The notes: generated from the letters alone by a model not told the origin. A DNA stretch of 64,000 nucleotides from Pseudoips prasinana (GCA_951640165.1 OX621250.1:868001-932000), one strand, 5' to 3'. Positions 45,301 to 53,105 are shown, numbered from the stretch's first letter. Made by a program: numbers and translations.

Positions 45301-46733
45301 TACAAATGGTTTAATAGTTTTCTATAAACTTACATATCTATACACCAATGAACGTTACGTCATGCATGAAGGATGCACCCAGGAATCTGAAATATGATAT
45401 ATTGAATCCTTATTACTCTTTTTCATTTCTGTCCATCAGTTTTGTCCATCCCAAGATTGTCTCGAAGAAATTGCAACTAGAGCGATAAGACCGCCCTTTG
45501 TACATAATTATAATAACTGTTTTATGTAATTGATATTTATTTCTGGTGTACAACAAAGAGATTTGTATTGTATTGTATGATTTTCAGGTTCCTGGGTGCA
45601 TTCTTCATGCATGACGTTTCATTGGTGTGATGGGTATAACGCCTACCTGCTGTCATTGTATTGTCTGACTGTTTGTTCTTCCGTATGTCACAGGTCTTTA
45701 ATAAGTTAAAAAAGCTTACAAATACAAAGAATAATAATAATATCTGGGGACAATGTCACACAGATCATCCTAGCCCCAAACTAAGCAAAGCTTCTACTAT
45801 GGGTACCAGGCGACGATATACATACTTATATAGATAGAAAAATACTTACATACATAGAAAACATCCATGACTCAGAAACAAATATTCGTGCTCATCACAC
45901 AAATATTTGCACTTACCGGGATTCGAACCCAGGACCACCTTCGTAGGCAGGAGCACTACCAACTAGGCTATGGTGACCGTAGAATAAAAGTTACATAGCT
46001 GACTTAGCTTACACAAAATACTAATAGTAGTCTGCTGTCCCTTATATAAAGTGGTTTTCATATTGACCTCGCTTTATGTTATACTAGCTGTGCCCCACGG
46101 TTTTACCCGCATTTAACAATATAAATTACAACCTATGTGTTAATCCAAGGGTATCAACTAACTCCATACCAAATTTTATTAAAATTGCTCTTTCGAAGCG
46201 AAAGAGGTATGCAAGGATCGTGACAAATGGAAGTCCGTTGTCTCTGCCTACCCCTCTGGGAAACAGGCGTGAGTCTATGTATGTATGTATGCTCTAGCTT
46301 TTTAGAGGTGAAGAAGTAACACACAAACATACACACTCACAAACTTACACCTTTATAATATTAATGTGATTAGTGTGATAACTCCGATATTACGAGCGGT
46401 ACTAGCTTTGTTTTTATTAGTCTACTGTCTCTTATGAAGAGTACTTACAGGCTGGCATTGCCTACAGGCGAGTTAACTACACTAAGATGGAGAGACTTTC
46501 CAAGAATCAACAAGAAAAAAGTATTCATACCTGCCAAGCTATAAGTCGTTCCCTCGTCTCAAACGCCAGCACCACGGTGACATCCTGGCATATGATGGCG
46601 ATGGTGTTCGATTCTTTGTCCAGCGTGAATCCTGACTCGAAGCCCAGGAAGTGCTGGAGGGACAAGGAAGCTTTGGTTTGTCCCTTCTTGTAGCGGTCTT
46701 TAGGGTCGCGGTATAACTGCAGGTGGAGACAGT
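32197..46733 (-). CDS. Dok7-like: Dok-7-like PH-PTB docking adaptor, seven exons, 5' incomplete
   Basis: Adaptor that would sit under the plasma membrane and link an activated receptor tyrosine kinase to SH2 proteins. Joining seven exons (46733-46531, 45293-45118, 36413-36235, 35811-35228, 34389-32850, 32741-32630, 32323-32197) gives one open frame of 972 residues ending in TAA. Every intron is GT-AG and all phases agree. Residues 1 to about 75 are the C-terminal half of a PH domain. Residues about 80-180 are a PTB domain with the RRYG and FEGGxxCGxGEG signatures typical of Dok proteins. The rest looks disordered, Ser-rich, with PPERPPKP and tyrosine motifs: YDIP and YDTP, YLLM, YTPM and YHYM (PI3K p85 type), and several YxN (Grb2/Drk type). 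The PH-PTB spacing and a GP-x-x-LHL strand look most like Dok-7; an IRS-family protein is the alternative. The exon with the PH start was not found. Family call is firm, subfamily call is tentative. Confidence 0.88.
32630..32741 (-). CDS. Dok7-like: Dok-7-like gene, penultimate exon
   Basis: 112 nt. The acceptor is TTATCAG|GTG and the donor AAG|GTGTGT. It reads VMDTHSTSSGTSDMSDYIET and then LSMTSSQSSSDTPPGL, a Ser/Thr-rich linker with one tyrosine (SDYIET). Phase 1 in and phase 2 out match both neighbours exactly, which is the main support for this short exon. Confidence 0.88.
32850..34389 (-). CDS. Dok7-like: Dok-7-like gene, large tyrosine-motif exon
   Basis: 1,540 nt, the largest exon. 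The acceptor is GGTTACAG|ATT and the donor AAAG|GTAAGT. It opens with IDNTEHYDTPKR and codes 513 residues. Tyrosine motifs in order: YDTP, YATI, YQNI (about 33,969), YANY and YENL (about 33,927 and 33,918), YYENA, YLLM in NDEYLLMEP (about 33,696), YTPM in GYTPMSP (about 33,621), and YHYM near the end. A Cys-rich patch (CTKCSHSQMC, ECYDCC) and long Ser runs lie between them. YxxM followed by E/S-P is the classic p85 SH2 site of IRS proteins. It ends with a proline motif (VPVLPPKQFK). Confidence 0.93.
34525..34722 (-). mobile_element. 5S rRNA-derived SINE in a Dok-7-like intron
   Basis: Minus-strand copy with GATGGGTAACCGCC and TTGTTGTCGTTAGACAACAG; the 5S box A part is degraded. Confidence 0.7.
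35042..35205 (+). mobile_element. Helitron fragment in a Dok-7-like intron
   Basis: Starts TCATACTAATATTATAAATACG and matches the family up to GCGGGTGAATG; the hairpin and CTAG end are gone. It ends about 20 bp from the donor of the 35,811-35,228 exon. Confidence 0.7.
35228..35811 (-). CDS. Dok7-like: Dok-7-like gene, tail exon with YDIP and PPKP motifs
   Basis: 584 nt. The acceptor is TTTTTGCAG|GG and the donor GAG|GTAAGC. It adds 194 codons of low-complexity sequence: a negatively charged stretch (NYEDDAEIG), STEYLTPR, a proline motif (PPERPPKP, a possible SH3 ligand), a short Cys pattern (CQCKD, ACSCS), and GPYENYDIPK near the end. YENY fits a Grb2-type pYxN site and YDIP a Crk/Abl-type site. 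This exon begins after the last PTB helix. A decayed Helitron fragment lies in the next intron, 20 bp beyond the donor. Confidence 0.88.
36235..36413 (-). CDS. Dok7-like: Dok-7-like gene, PTB core exon
   Basis: 179 nt. The acceptor is TTCTTTTAG|GCG and the donor TCAG|GTATTAAG. It encodes RYGVVEGRFCFEGGSHCGKG, then EGLHMLITDQ and a final amphipathic helix (DITDAFDMAAQ). In known Dok/IRS PTB domains the paired Arg-Arg before Tyr-Gly binds the phosphotyrosine of NPxY ligands; both arginines are present here across the splice junction. The 8.7-kb intron upstream carries two LINE copies. Confidence 0.92.
36550..36604 (-). mobile_element. 5S-SINE 3' fragment
   Basis: TGTTCAAGCCGCCAAATAGG with TCTGAC; only the 3' end of the family. 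Confidence 0.6.
36605..36701 (+). mobile_element. SINE-C tail fragment in a mosaic
   Basis: GTTTGCACACACACAAGTAT and CCTCCATTGAGACTGGCCGC, between a 5S-SINE fragment and a complete SINE-B. Confidence 0.65.
36702..36950 (+). mobile_element. SINE-B, complete, in a mosaic
   Basis: Head GCCGGTTGGTAAATGCTTGC, B box GGGTTCGAATCCC, tail GATCCAGGATATTATTATT. A SINE-C tail and a 5S-SINE fragment stand directly before it (36,550-36,701). Confidence 0.85.
37540..37777 (-). mobile_element. 5S rRNA-derived SINE
   Basis: Minus-strand copy with GGCGAGGTCAAGCAACTAGG and ATAGATGGGTGACCGC, the best match to 5S among the copies. It lies in the large Dok-7-like intron. Confidence 0.8.
38452..38690 (-). mobile_element. 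SINE-B
   Basis: Reverse copy, CCTGGGACATTATTTACACA to the head; B box degraded (GGGATTCGAGCATT). Confidence 0.8.
39286..39351. repeat. (AT)n microsatellite
   Basis: About 66 bp of uninterrupted AT dinucleotides in the 3' UTR of the CR1-like LINE. Confidence 0.95.
39396..41755 (-). pseudogene. CR1-like ORF2, reverse transcriptase split by one frameshift
   Basis: First part 41,755-40,172 (527 residues): end of the endonuclease (SLLDLILVSD, ASFSYHDLIYI), linker, then YRPISILPFLSK 345-356, SGFRPGHSTVTAL 381-393, LLDFSSAFNSVD 414-425, GVPQGGVFSPLL 472-483 and YADD 502-505. The second part, 40,175-39,396, continues without loss as NDLENISKWAKSFGLLVNPS and ends at a normal C-terminus (VRLWNSLPHFIRDS). 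The break is a short ATTG duplication near 40,175. One lesion in 2.3 kb points to a recent copy. Confidence 0.9.
41763..43500 (+). pseudogene. LOA/R1-like LINE reverse transcriptase relic
   Basis: Plus-strand ORF2 fragment with several frameshifts. 41,763-42,129 reads NRSKGSSWWNPKLSELRKAL and on to TSTDHETF. After a SINE insertion it resumes as VLLETHFPDRKLSEN, then IRTFRPCKSTGLDGIFP, then 42,530-42,966 with WREVKVIFIPKPGK, YRPINLTFFLLKTFERL, QHAYSTGKSTESALH and AAFLDIEGAF, then 43,099-43,451 with KGCPQGGVLSPLLW and GYADDITIIIN. Catalytic aspartates are present but the frame is broken at about 42,415, 42,530 and 42,967-43,098. Clade is judged by wording only. Confidence 0.82.
42135..42345 (-). 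mobile_element. SINE-D copy inside the LOA-like relic, with target duplication
   Basis: tRNA-headed SINE; the B box appears reversed as GATCCGAATCCGC. It is flanked by AAACT at 42,130-42,134 and 42,346-42,350 and separates two parts of one LINE reading frame, so insertion is proven by the split frame. Confidence 0.85.
43501..45117. other. Intron sequence apart from SINE-E
   Basis: Rest of the large intron, between the LOA-like relic and the PH-PTB exon. No coding pattern. Confidence 0.6.
44555..44765 (+). mobile_element. SINE-E (RTE-tailed)
   Basis: CCGTGGGGGGCATACAAGTC, GGGCAGCAGCGTCTC, TTGTTCAGCGGTGGACTTC, ATGATGA tail. In the large Dok-7-like intron. Confidence 0.78.
45118..45293 (-). 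CDS. Dok7-like: Dok-7-like gene, exon joining PH and PTB domains
   Basis: 176 nt. The acceptor is TACTAACAG (a branch-point-like sequence right at the site) and the donor GAG|GTGAGA. It reads VKVGGQLGASKEYLVMI, then a Gly-rich turn, then GPARLHLQGRRFALTSG and RLLGLWELAHLR, that is, the end of the PH helix and the first strands of the PTB domain. The last Arg codon is split (AG/G) and is completed by the next exon to give HLRRYG. Confidence 0.9.
45420..45579 (+). mobile_element. CR1-like LINE 3' UTR fragment
   Basis: GAGCGATAAGACCGCCCTTT matches the 3' UTR of the 19,240 copy; the tail is (TATTG)n at 45,565-45,579. It sits between inverted rather than direct flanking repeats (45,341-45,392 and 45,580-45,630). 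Confidence 0.75.
45744..45981 (-). mobile_element. SINE-A
   Basis: Reverse copy of the same family, full head at 45,900-45,981. It lies in the 1.2-kb intron of the Dok-7-like gene. Confidence 0.85.
46084..46369 (-). mobile_element. Non-autonomous Helitron split by an RTE 3' end
   Basis: CTAG at 46,084-46,087 and TC end at 46,368-46,369. At about 46,192-46,296 it is interrupted by a short RTE-like 3' fragment; the Helitron resumes with a repeated GCTCT. Confidence 0.82.
46192..46296 (+). mobile_element. Short RTE-like LINE 3' end
   Basis: Reads AAGAGGTATGCAAGGATCGT and TCTGCCTACCCCTCTGGGAA, then a TATG tandem tail. The translated piece (KDRDKWKSVVSAYPSGKQA-stop) resembles an RTE C-terminus. 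It sits in a Helitron. Confidence 0.7.
46531..46733 (-). CDS. Dok7-like: Dok-7-like gene, PH-domain exon (first exon seen)
   Basis: 203 nt. The acceptor reads TTTCAG before ACTGTCTCC and the donor CAG|GTATGAA. Frame: two bases of a split codon, then CLHLQLYRDPKDRYKKG..., containing the middle strands and C-terminal helix of a PH domain (TIAIICQDVTVVLAFETRE, then ERLIAWQ; the conserved Trp is in the helix). It starts inside a codon (xAC), so a coding exon must lie upstream, at higher coordinates. It is richer in GC than its surroundings, as expected of a conserved exon. Confidence 0.9.
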
Positions 46734-46804
46734 CTGAAACAGAAAAATTTGAGTTATTATTGAAGCGATAACTTATTTAGGTGTTTATAGCACTTTTTGG
46801 TTTT

Positions 46805-46930
46805 GTCACGTCACGCTTTCCATGAGCTATATGTATAACTATTATATTGAGAAATAATTAGATTAGATGTGTAAAAAATTGTTTTCACTTCTATCGGTCT
46901 CAAAAGACCTATCCGCATGTTTTTTTTTGG
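46805..46930 (+). repeat. Unclassified repeat, uninterrupted copy
   Basis: GTCACGTCACGCTTTCCATG to TTTTCACTTCTATCGGTC and CCGCATGTTTT. The same sequence is split by the MITE at 29,476 in the 29,430-30,020 region. Confidence 0.65.
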
Positions 46931-47320
46931 AAATGATTTATTTAAATTTATCGTACTTTATAATTTAAGTTAGCTGTGGTAACTACTACCACAGATAACT
47001 TAAATATTATTATATAAATTGTACATCTGGGCCCGCCAGTGTAACGTGCACATTTAAGTTTATGACTCGCGCTCAAGCACAGATACATAGTAATATATAG
47101 AAAAATATATAAACACCAAAAATTAATATATTTTGAAGAATTTCATTAATCCTAAAAAACAATTCAACTACTTTCACTCGAGAGAAAAACTCACATGTAA
47201 AAAATGGTTAAAACGAAATAATCTCGAAAAATTGCAACTGTTCTCAATTTAAATTGTTATTATAACATACATTTTGTTATATTTGATTTGTGACAAAGAA
47301 TATATTTTGTTCACAATTAA

Positions 47321-47360
47321 TCAGGATCACCAAAGGGCAGACACCCTTTGGTGATCCTGA
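47321..47360. repeat. Perfect hairpin, 17-bp arms
   Basis: TCAGGATCACCAAAGGG and inverse with CAGACA between. Confidence 0.92.
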
Positions 47361-47425
47361 TGGCTAAGCCAGACGTGGTGGGTTCTATCCCCACTCAGCA
47401 AAATCTTTGTGGGATGAGCATGGAT
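47361..47425 (+). mobile_element. SINE-A variant, head only
   Basis: TGGCTAAGCCAGACGTGGTG, GGTTCTATCC B box and TTTGTGGGATGAGCATGG. It begins right after the 47,321-47,360 hairpin. Confidence 0.55.
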
Positions 47426-47462
47426 GGTTATAGTGTAATTTATCTCAAATATAATATAATAT

Positions 47463-47702
47463 CTGGGGACAATGTCACACAGATCATCCTAGTCCCAAAT
47501 TAAGCAAAGCTTGTACTATGGGTACCAGGCGACGATATACGTACTTGTATAGATAGATAAATACTTATATACATAGAAAACATCCATGACTCAGAAACAA
47601 ATATTCGTGCTCATCACACAAATATTTGCACTTACCGGGATTCGAACCGAGGACTACCAGCTTCGTACGCAGGAGCACTACCAACTAGGCTATGGTGACT
47701 GT
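47463..47702 (-). mobile_element. SINE-A
   Basis: Reverse copy; B box mutated to GGTTCGAATCCCGG with a CGGTCC change. Almost identical to the 45,744 copy. Confidence 0.85.
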
Positions 47703-47774
47703 CTAGGTCTATATTATGTAGGTATTTTGAAATATATAATAAAATAGAAAAAAAACGTAATATATACATAAGTT

Positions 47775-47850
47775 TTCTGTTTGCCACAGAACAGGCTCTA
47801 CCCTAGTTTGGGATCAGGTGGCGGCGTGTTACTTGCACCAAGATATTAAT
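47775..47850 (+). mobile_element. SINE-B-like 3' remnant
   Basis: CTACCCTAGTTTGGGATCAG and GTGGCGGCGTGTTACTTG match the 3' third of SINE-B loosely. Confidence 0.45.
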
Positions 47851-47954
47851 TTATTATACCTATGTTTTTACTTATTTTGATAGTTGACCCAACTTGATAG
47901 TTTATACGGGCGAGACTAGTGTGATACGATAAAATTGAATATTCTCAGCCTCTT

Positions 47955-48635
47955 GAATGCCCTGTTGGCGTGGTTTGCAAATGCTTGCTTTTCCCGCTGG
48001 AGGTCGTGATTTCGATTCTCACCCAGGACAGATATTTATTTGCATGAACATGTTTGTTTGTCCTGAGTCTGGGTGTAATCTAATATATAAAATTCTCGTG
48101 TCAAAATGTTAGTAACCTTACTCATCCGAAACGGCTTTTCTGATTTTTACCAAATTTTATATACATATAATATTCAGTAGTACTGAGAATCGGCTACTAT
48201 CTATTTTTCATACCCCTAAGTGATAAGTATTGTTCACCCTTATTATTTAGACAATTAACATTTTTGGACGTTTTTATTTGTTTTTATTTTGCTATAATTT
48301 GGCATTAAAAATACATACAACTAATAAATATTTACCATTTTATCACCAACCCCTATTTTTTAATAGCCATTTTAGTAATTTAAATATTTTTCATCCCGAT
48401 CGATAACTGATCAATTATCGTCTTTTTTGTAAATGTTGTTCACTCCTAAAACTATTTTAACCCGGGTGAAACCACGGGGCATAGCTAGTTATCTATATAG
48501 GTATGTATTTTACAAATTAACAAATAGTATAATTATGTACTATATCAGTTATTTGGTTTCCATAGCACAAGCTCTGCTTAGTTTGGGATCAGAAGGCCGT
48601 ATATGAATAATGTCCCAGGATATTATTATTATTAA
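47955..48635 (+). mobile_element. SINE-B split by a Helitron
   Basis: Head and body 47,955-48,078, Helitron 48,079-48,488, remainder 48,489-48,635 ending TCCCAGGATATTATTATTAT. Confidence 0.88.
48079..48488 (+). mobile_element. Non-autonomous Helitron inserted in a SINE-B
   Basis: Starts TCTAATATATAAAATTCTCG and ends GGGGCATAGCTAG, with a CCCG/CGGG stem before the CTAG. The flanking SINE-B reads GTGTAA then TTATCTATATAGG when the element is removed, so insertion was between A and T with no duplication, as Helitrons do. Confidence 0.92.
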
Positions 48636-48639
48636 ATTA

Positions 48640-49228
48640 GATCAGTATTTATGTTAACCCCGTATACTAGTTAATTTCTTCGAAAGGTCACAAAGACCGT
48701 AAAAATATTAAAAGTACTCTTGGGATTTGGAAAAAATATAGCAAATAATTCAAGAAACTTAAACAAAGAAGTCTAGTCAAGTATTTCTAATTTCATTAAA
48801 GTACTAGACAAGGCAAAATATAGCTGAGAACTTTTATCATAAGAAAAATATTCATTCGGCCGAACGAATACTACAAAGTTTGCTGTATTAAAGTAAGAAT
48901 TACGTCATTATTTTCCACAAATATTATACAATGTCTAGTTGCCGACAGTAAACAAATATATTCCTGTACCTCAAAGCTATTTACTTTGTATTTTCATCGC
49001 ACCCTACGGACCCACATATTGGCAAAAAAATGTGCTAAAAATCTGAAGAAACCGTACTCTTGGACCCAAAGCTCGTAAACTACGAACTACAAGGACCTGC
49101 TCTTATCAGAGTTTCGGAGAAATTTTGTTGACTATCGGTAATAAGTTTATTAGTGAGTTTACGGGTTTATTTAACGGAGGAGCTGTTTATTTTTATTATA
49201 CGGTATTTTTTATAGAGTCTGTATTATA
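48640..49228. other. No gene recognised
   Basis: AT-rich, no repeat match seen inside the window. Confidence 0.5.
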
Positions 49229-49627
49229 TACAACATGTAACGTAATTAACGCACACCCTCAAATACCCCAATTAGAATATTATGTTGTAATCATAATATA
49301 TACACTGAATTTTTAATTTAACATGTATATGCATTGTTATTTACTAAATTAGTTTCTAGGAATGAAGTTTATTTTTCTTTATTTTGTATTGAATGATGGA
49401 ATTTGTATGAATACAAATGAAACTGCGATTATAAAAGTCTTATTACTTTGACTTACTGTCCATTTCAATTTGTTTTGACTGTACCGGGTTAATATGACAA
49501 TAATTTCCGTAGTTTTAATTATTTTGGAATAAAAAATTACTCATGTTAAAAATGATATAAATCGATTCAGTAAACGATTCTGAACAAACTATTTTCAGGA
49601 TGTGCGTTAGTTAAGTTACATGTTGTA
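49229..49627. mobile_element. Tc1/mariner-like MITE, copy 2
   Basis: Same ends and TA duplication as the 29,476 copy and similar interior (AATGATGGAATTTGTATGAAT, ATGACAATAATTTCCGTAG). Slightly longer, about 399 bp. No coding capacity. Confidence 0.85.
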
Positions 49628-49671
49628 TATGTGAGAAAGGTTGTTTATTTAGCCACGCAGCAATGTTGACT

Positions 49672-49990
49672 GCTATGTATGTCTAATGCTAGTGTGTTTA
49701 AATGCAGATAACGAGCTCCTGGGTTCTAATCCCATGTTGGGGAAAAAATTCGAGTAATATATTAATAGAATTTTTGTACTAAAAAAAATTTATATTAAGA
49801 TTTTTTATCATTCCCAGAGCCTAGAAGTTGGAGGGCTGCACCTGAACTCTTTCCGATTTGTCAGCCACTTGTCCCATTGGATCATGAAAATGCACCTGAG
49901 TTTGTGCACACACTTATGCATAATAATATGTTCCGCGGAGATACCTAGCCTCCATAGAGACTGGCCACCATGGTACCACTGTATCTCGAT
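49672..49990 (+). mobile_element. SINE-C, diverged
   Basis: GTGTGTTTAAATGCAGATAA and GGGTTCTAATCCC head, body reduced, tail CATAATAATATGTTCCGCGG. Confidence 0.7.
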
Positions 49991-50683
49991 CTGGATAACA
50001 TTAATAATTAACCAATCACACAAAAATGAGTGGTTTCTATATAGTTGGAACACAGATACCTTTTTCGACTGATTACCTGAATAATTTTGTCGTAGAAAAT
50101 GTTACCTACCTGTGTAAATATTTAAATACGACGCACTGACTTTCTTTTTTCTTTTGGCCCAATTCTAAGGAAATATTGAAGAAGTCGGGCAGAGGATAGC
50201 GTCAATAAATAGACTAAAGGCAGATTTACACAGGGTCAGTAGCTGTCGTCAGTGCTGGCGCCGAAAACTGACTCTCACTATTTACATGCAGTCAGTATTT
50301 CGTCAGTAGCCGAGGATATTTTTTTGGTGTACACACGTTCGTAAAGTCAGTGCGGAAAAATGAATTCTCGAAAACATCAAAAATCAAAGTTAATAATTTG
50401 TTGAGAAAATTCCGAAGAAAGAAAATTCTAAAGAGAGACGAGATTTATTAAAAAAATACTTTATGACGAATGGAAGTGTACCGTGGCAGTTTACAAGAAT
50501 TTCTTGAATTATACCTATTTCTTTTTATTTTAATAGGTACTAAAAATAAATAAATATTTTGGCTACTTACTGTTGTTTTCCTTTGTATAGATACATTTCT
50601 TATAAAAGCGTTCATTGCTTCGAACCTGAAATGGTTCGATATTATGATAAAATATTTATTTTGGAGTATAGACATTTCCACCA

Positions 50684-50967
50684 CACATCTGCTGTGTGGT
50701 GACGGCGACACTGCTGTGTGGTGACGGCGACAAATATCAGAATCAGAATATCATCACCCCATCTCATCCCGTGGGGGGCGTAGAAGTCGACCCGAGGGAA
50801 TATCTACCAGAGGATGGGCAGCAGCTTCCTTCTGAGTACTATGACCATCTTACTGCGATCGCCAACCCGCCTGCCAAGCGTGGCGATTATGGCATATCCC
50901 CCCAAGACGATTCTTAAGGGAGGCTTGTCCAGCAGTGGACTTATTTAGCTGTAATGATGATGATGAT
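50684..50967 (+). mobile_element. SINE-E (RTE-tailed) copy with 13-bp target duplication
   Basis: Flanked by GACATTTCCACCA at 50,671-50,683 and 50,968-50,980; the tail is (GAT)n. It ends in a stretch like the RTE ORF end (GTCCAGCAGTGGACT). The 5' end carries a 21-22-bp tandem duplication (CTGCTGTGTGGTGACGGCGA twice). It splits the left MADF frame. Confidence 0.9.
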
Positions 50968-50981
50968 GACATTTCCACCAG

Positions 50982-51218
50982 CGCCTGATTTTGAGCACTT
51001 TTTTATCCAGTTCCAAGTAGTAAGTTGCCCTTAAGTTTTTAATTTTATTTTTGACCTCGGTAAGGCCAAACCATTCTAAATTCATTTCTCGTGCAATATT
51101 CTGTAATGGTGTTGCACGCATTTCTTTAATTTCCTGATTTGTTATCCCACAGGCATTCATTATAGCGGTATAGTTGAATAAGCTTTAAGTTTTCCGTTTC
51201 GCTCAGTTTTCGCGTCAT
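50982..51218 (-). pseudogene. MADF-like protein fragment (left Harbinger copy)
   Basis: ATG at 51,218 gives MTRKLSETENLKLIQLYRYN then ECLWDNKSGN, a short deletion shifts the frame, and the sequence resumes MRATPLQNIAREMNLEWFGL, TEVKNKIKNLRATYYLELDK. The pattern LIxLY...LWD...Y-x-N...AxxxIA...VKxKIKNLRxxY is that of a MADF/Myb-like DNA-binding domain, the usual accessory protein of PIF/Harbinger transposons. The Trp of LWD is kept here. Confidence 0.75.
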
Positions 51219-51498
51219 TTTGTGATGCGGTGCGACGCGGCGTGGTCCCCGTACAATAGAGCGGCAGCGACTAACTTCGGCATTTACACGGCGTCAGTTG
51301 CGCTGGCGCGGGTGCCGGGGGGAGCGGACTGACGCCAAAAATATGAAGCGGGAATATTAAAGTCAGTACTGACGGGACAGTACTGTACTGACCTGAAATC
51401 AATTTACACGGTGGCAGTGCCAGGTCAGCACTGACTCGGCAGTGGACTGACGTCAGTTACTGACTCAATGTAAATCTGCCTTTACAGAAAAACAATAT

Positions 51499-52252
51499 CA
51501 AGGTCGCTGCCGCTCTATTGTACGGGGACATCACAAAATGACGCAAAAACTGAGCGAGACGGAAAACTTAAAGCTTATTGAACTATACCGCAATAATGAA
51601 TGCCTGTAGGATAACAAATCAGGAAATTATAGAAATAAAGAAATGCGTGCAACAGCATTACAGAATATTGCACGAGAAATGAATTTAGAAGGATTTGGCC
51701 CTACCGAGGTCAAAAATAAAATTAAAAACTTAAGGGCAACTTGCTATTTGGAACTGGATAAAATAAAAGAAGTCCTCAAAATCAGGCGCTGGTGGAAATG
51801 TCTATACTCCAAAATAAATATTTTATCATAATACCGAACCATTTCAGGTTCGAAGAAATGAACGCTTTTATAAGAAATGTATCTATACAAAGGAAAACAA
51901 CAGTAAGTAGCTAAAATATTTATTTATTTTTAGTACCTATTAAAATAAAAACAAATATAATTCAAGAAATTCTTGTAAACTGTCACGGTACACTTCCATT
52001 CGTCATAAAGTATTTTTTAATAAATCTCGTCTCTCTTTCGCATTTATGGAATTTTCTCAACAAATTATTAACTTTGATTTTTTGATGTTTTCGAGAATTC
52101 ATTTTTCCGCACTGACTTTACGAACGTGTGTACACCAAAAAAAAATATCCTCGACTACTGACGAAATACTGACTGCATGTAAATAGTGAGAGTCAGTTTT
52201 CGGCGCCAGCACTGACGACAGCTACTGACCCTGTGTAAATCTGCCTTTAGGC
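51499..52252 (+). mobile_element. PIF/Harbinger-like element, inverted right copy, 5'-truncated
   Basis: Near-identical inverse of the left copy, ending in the same TIR at 52,236-52,252. It starts at GTCGCTGCCGCTC, so the roughly 235-bp leader and outer TIR of the left copy are missing, and about 15 bp of filler separates the two copies. Together they form a palindrome of about 2 kb. Confidence 0.75.
51538..51831 (+). pseudogene. MADF-like protein fragment (right Harbinger copy)
   Basis: ATG at 51,538 gives MTQKLSETENLKLIELYRNN, ECL, then a stop in place of Trp (TAG for TGG), then DNKSGNYRNKEMRATALQ and the rest of the domain to KIRRWWKCLYSKINILS. It has no frameshift, unlike the left copy, so the two copies were inactivated independently or the lesions arose after duplication. 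Confidence 0.75.
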
Positions 52253-52624
52253 TATTGTAGTCGCTTTGTCGCACTGGACAACTATTGTGTGATCCATAAA
52301 CTGAGTTTGGGTGTGACTTATGTCCGTAAAGTCCTGTAATTATACAGGAACTGCTTGCAGCATCTTGTTTTGTCATGGCTTCTTAAACAACATACGACAA
52401 ATTTTATGACTTTCTCAAAAAATATCATGATTGTGTCAGACGAAAATCTCAAATCTAAATTAAATAATTATATACCATTATACGTAAGTATGTGAGCGAG
52501 GTGGCTGCGTGCTCCGATAGCATCGTCTGAGTCTGGGCTTTGATAGTGGTTACTAATTAATGGTAGTTAGTAATTAACATACGGGCGTGGGCGGCGCGGT
52601 AGCATCGCCACTCTCCTTACAGCG

Positions 52625-52667
52625 ATGTATTATGGGATCGGAAAAACATTCTGATCCCATAATACAT
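52625..52667. repeat. Hairpin, 15-bp arms
   Basis: ATGTATTATGGGATC and exact inverse, 13-nt spacer. Confidence 0.88.
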
Positions 52668-52974
52668 ACTACATACACAGTGTTTGCGAAATTCTTTGGC
52701 TTTGTCTAGTCCATAGAGTATGTATTTCAATTGCTCTAACACGAAATAATAAAAAAAAAAATATCGATTTAAAAATAAAAATCCACTCTAAGTACGTATC
52801 CATTAATAGCAATCAACTAGCATTTCGCCTTTTTGGCCATGTTTAGCCAGTTTTGAAATATTATAAGAAATAATATAGTAAAGGTAAATGTCGCATTGTA
52901 GATAAGATAAAATTTGCACTTCAATACTCCAATATATTCACTTTTTACTTATCTTTTCTAAATACATGAATTAA

Positions 52975-53105
52975 ATTACCACACACACCATCCACCAAAC
53001 ACACAAAACAAATAATCGTGCTCATCACACAAAGTTTTATCCTGAATAGGAATCGAGCACACGACCTCAGACTTAGCAGCCAGGGTTACTAAACACAAGA
53101 ACAAC
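52975..53105 (-). mobile_element. SINE-A variant, decayed
   Basis: Contains AATCGTGCTCATCACACAAAG and GGAATCGAGCACACGACC (reversed B box), ending in a run of A-rich sequence at the head. Confidence 0.5.

Larger units (their letters stand above)
50215..51484 (-). mobile_element. PIF/Harbinger-like element, left copy, with both TIRs
   Basis: Begins TAAAGGCAGATTTACAC at 50,215 and ends with its inverse (GTAAATCTGCCTTTA) at about 51,483. Inner ends are rich in GTCAGT/ACTGAC repeats. It carries a minus-strand MADF-like frame (51,218-50,982) broken by a frameshift and by a SINE-E insertion. No clean 3-bp target duplication: TAA at the left and TTA at the right. Confidence 0.75.

Noticed and set aside
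32197..46733. Insulin receptor substrate (chico) as the gene's identity
   Set aside because: YxxM motifs fit, but the PTB wording (FEGGxxCGxGEG rather than an IRS-type GPGEFWMQ end) and the PH-PTB join fit Dok-7 better. Not fully excluded.
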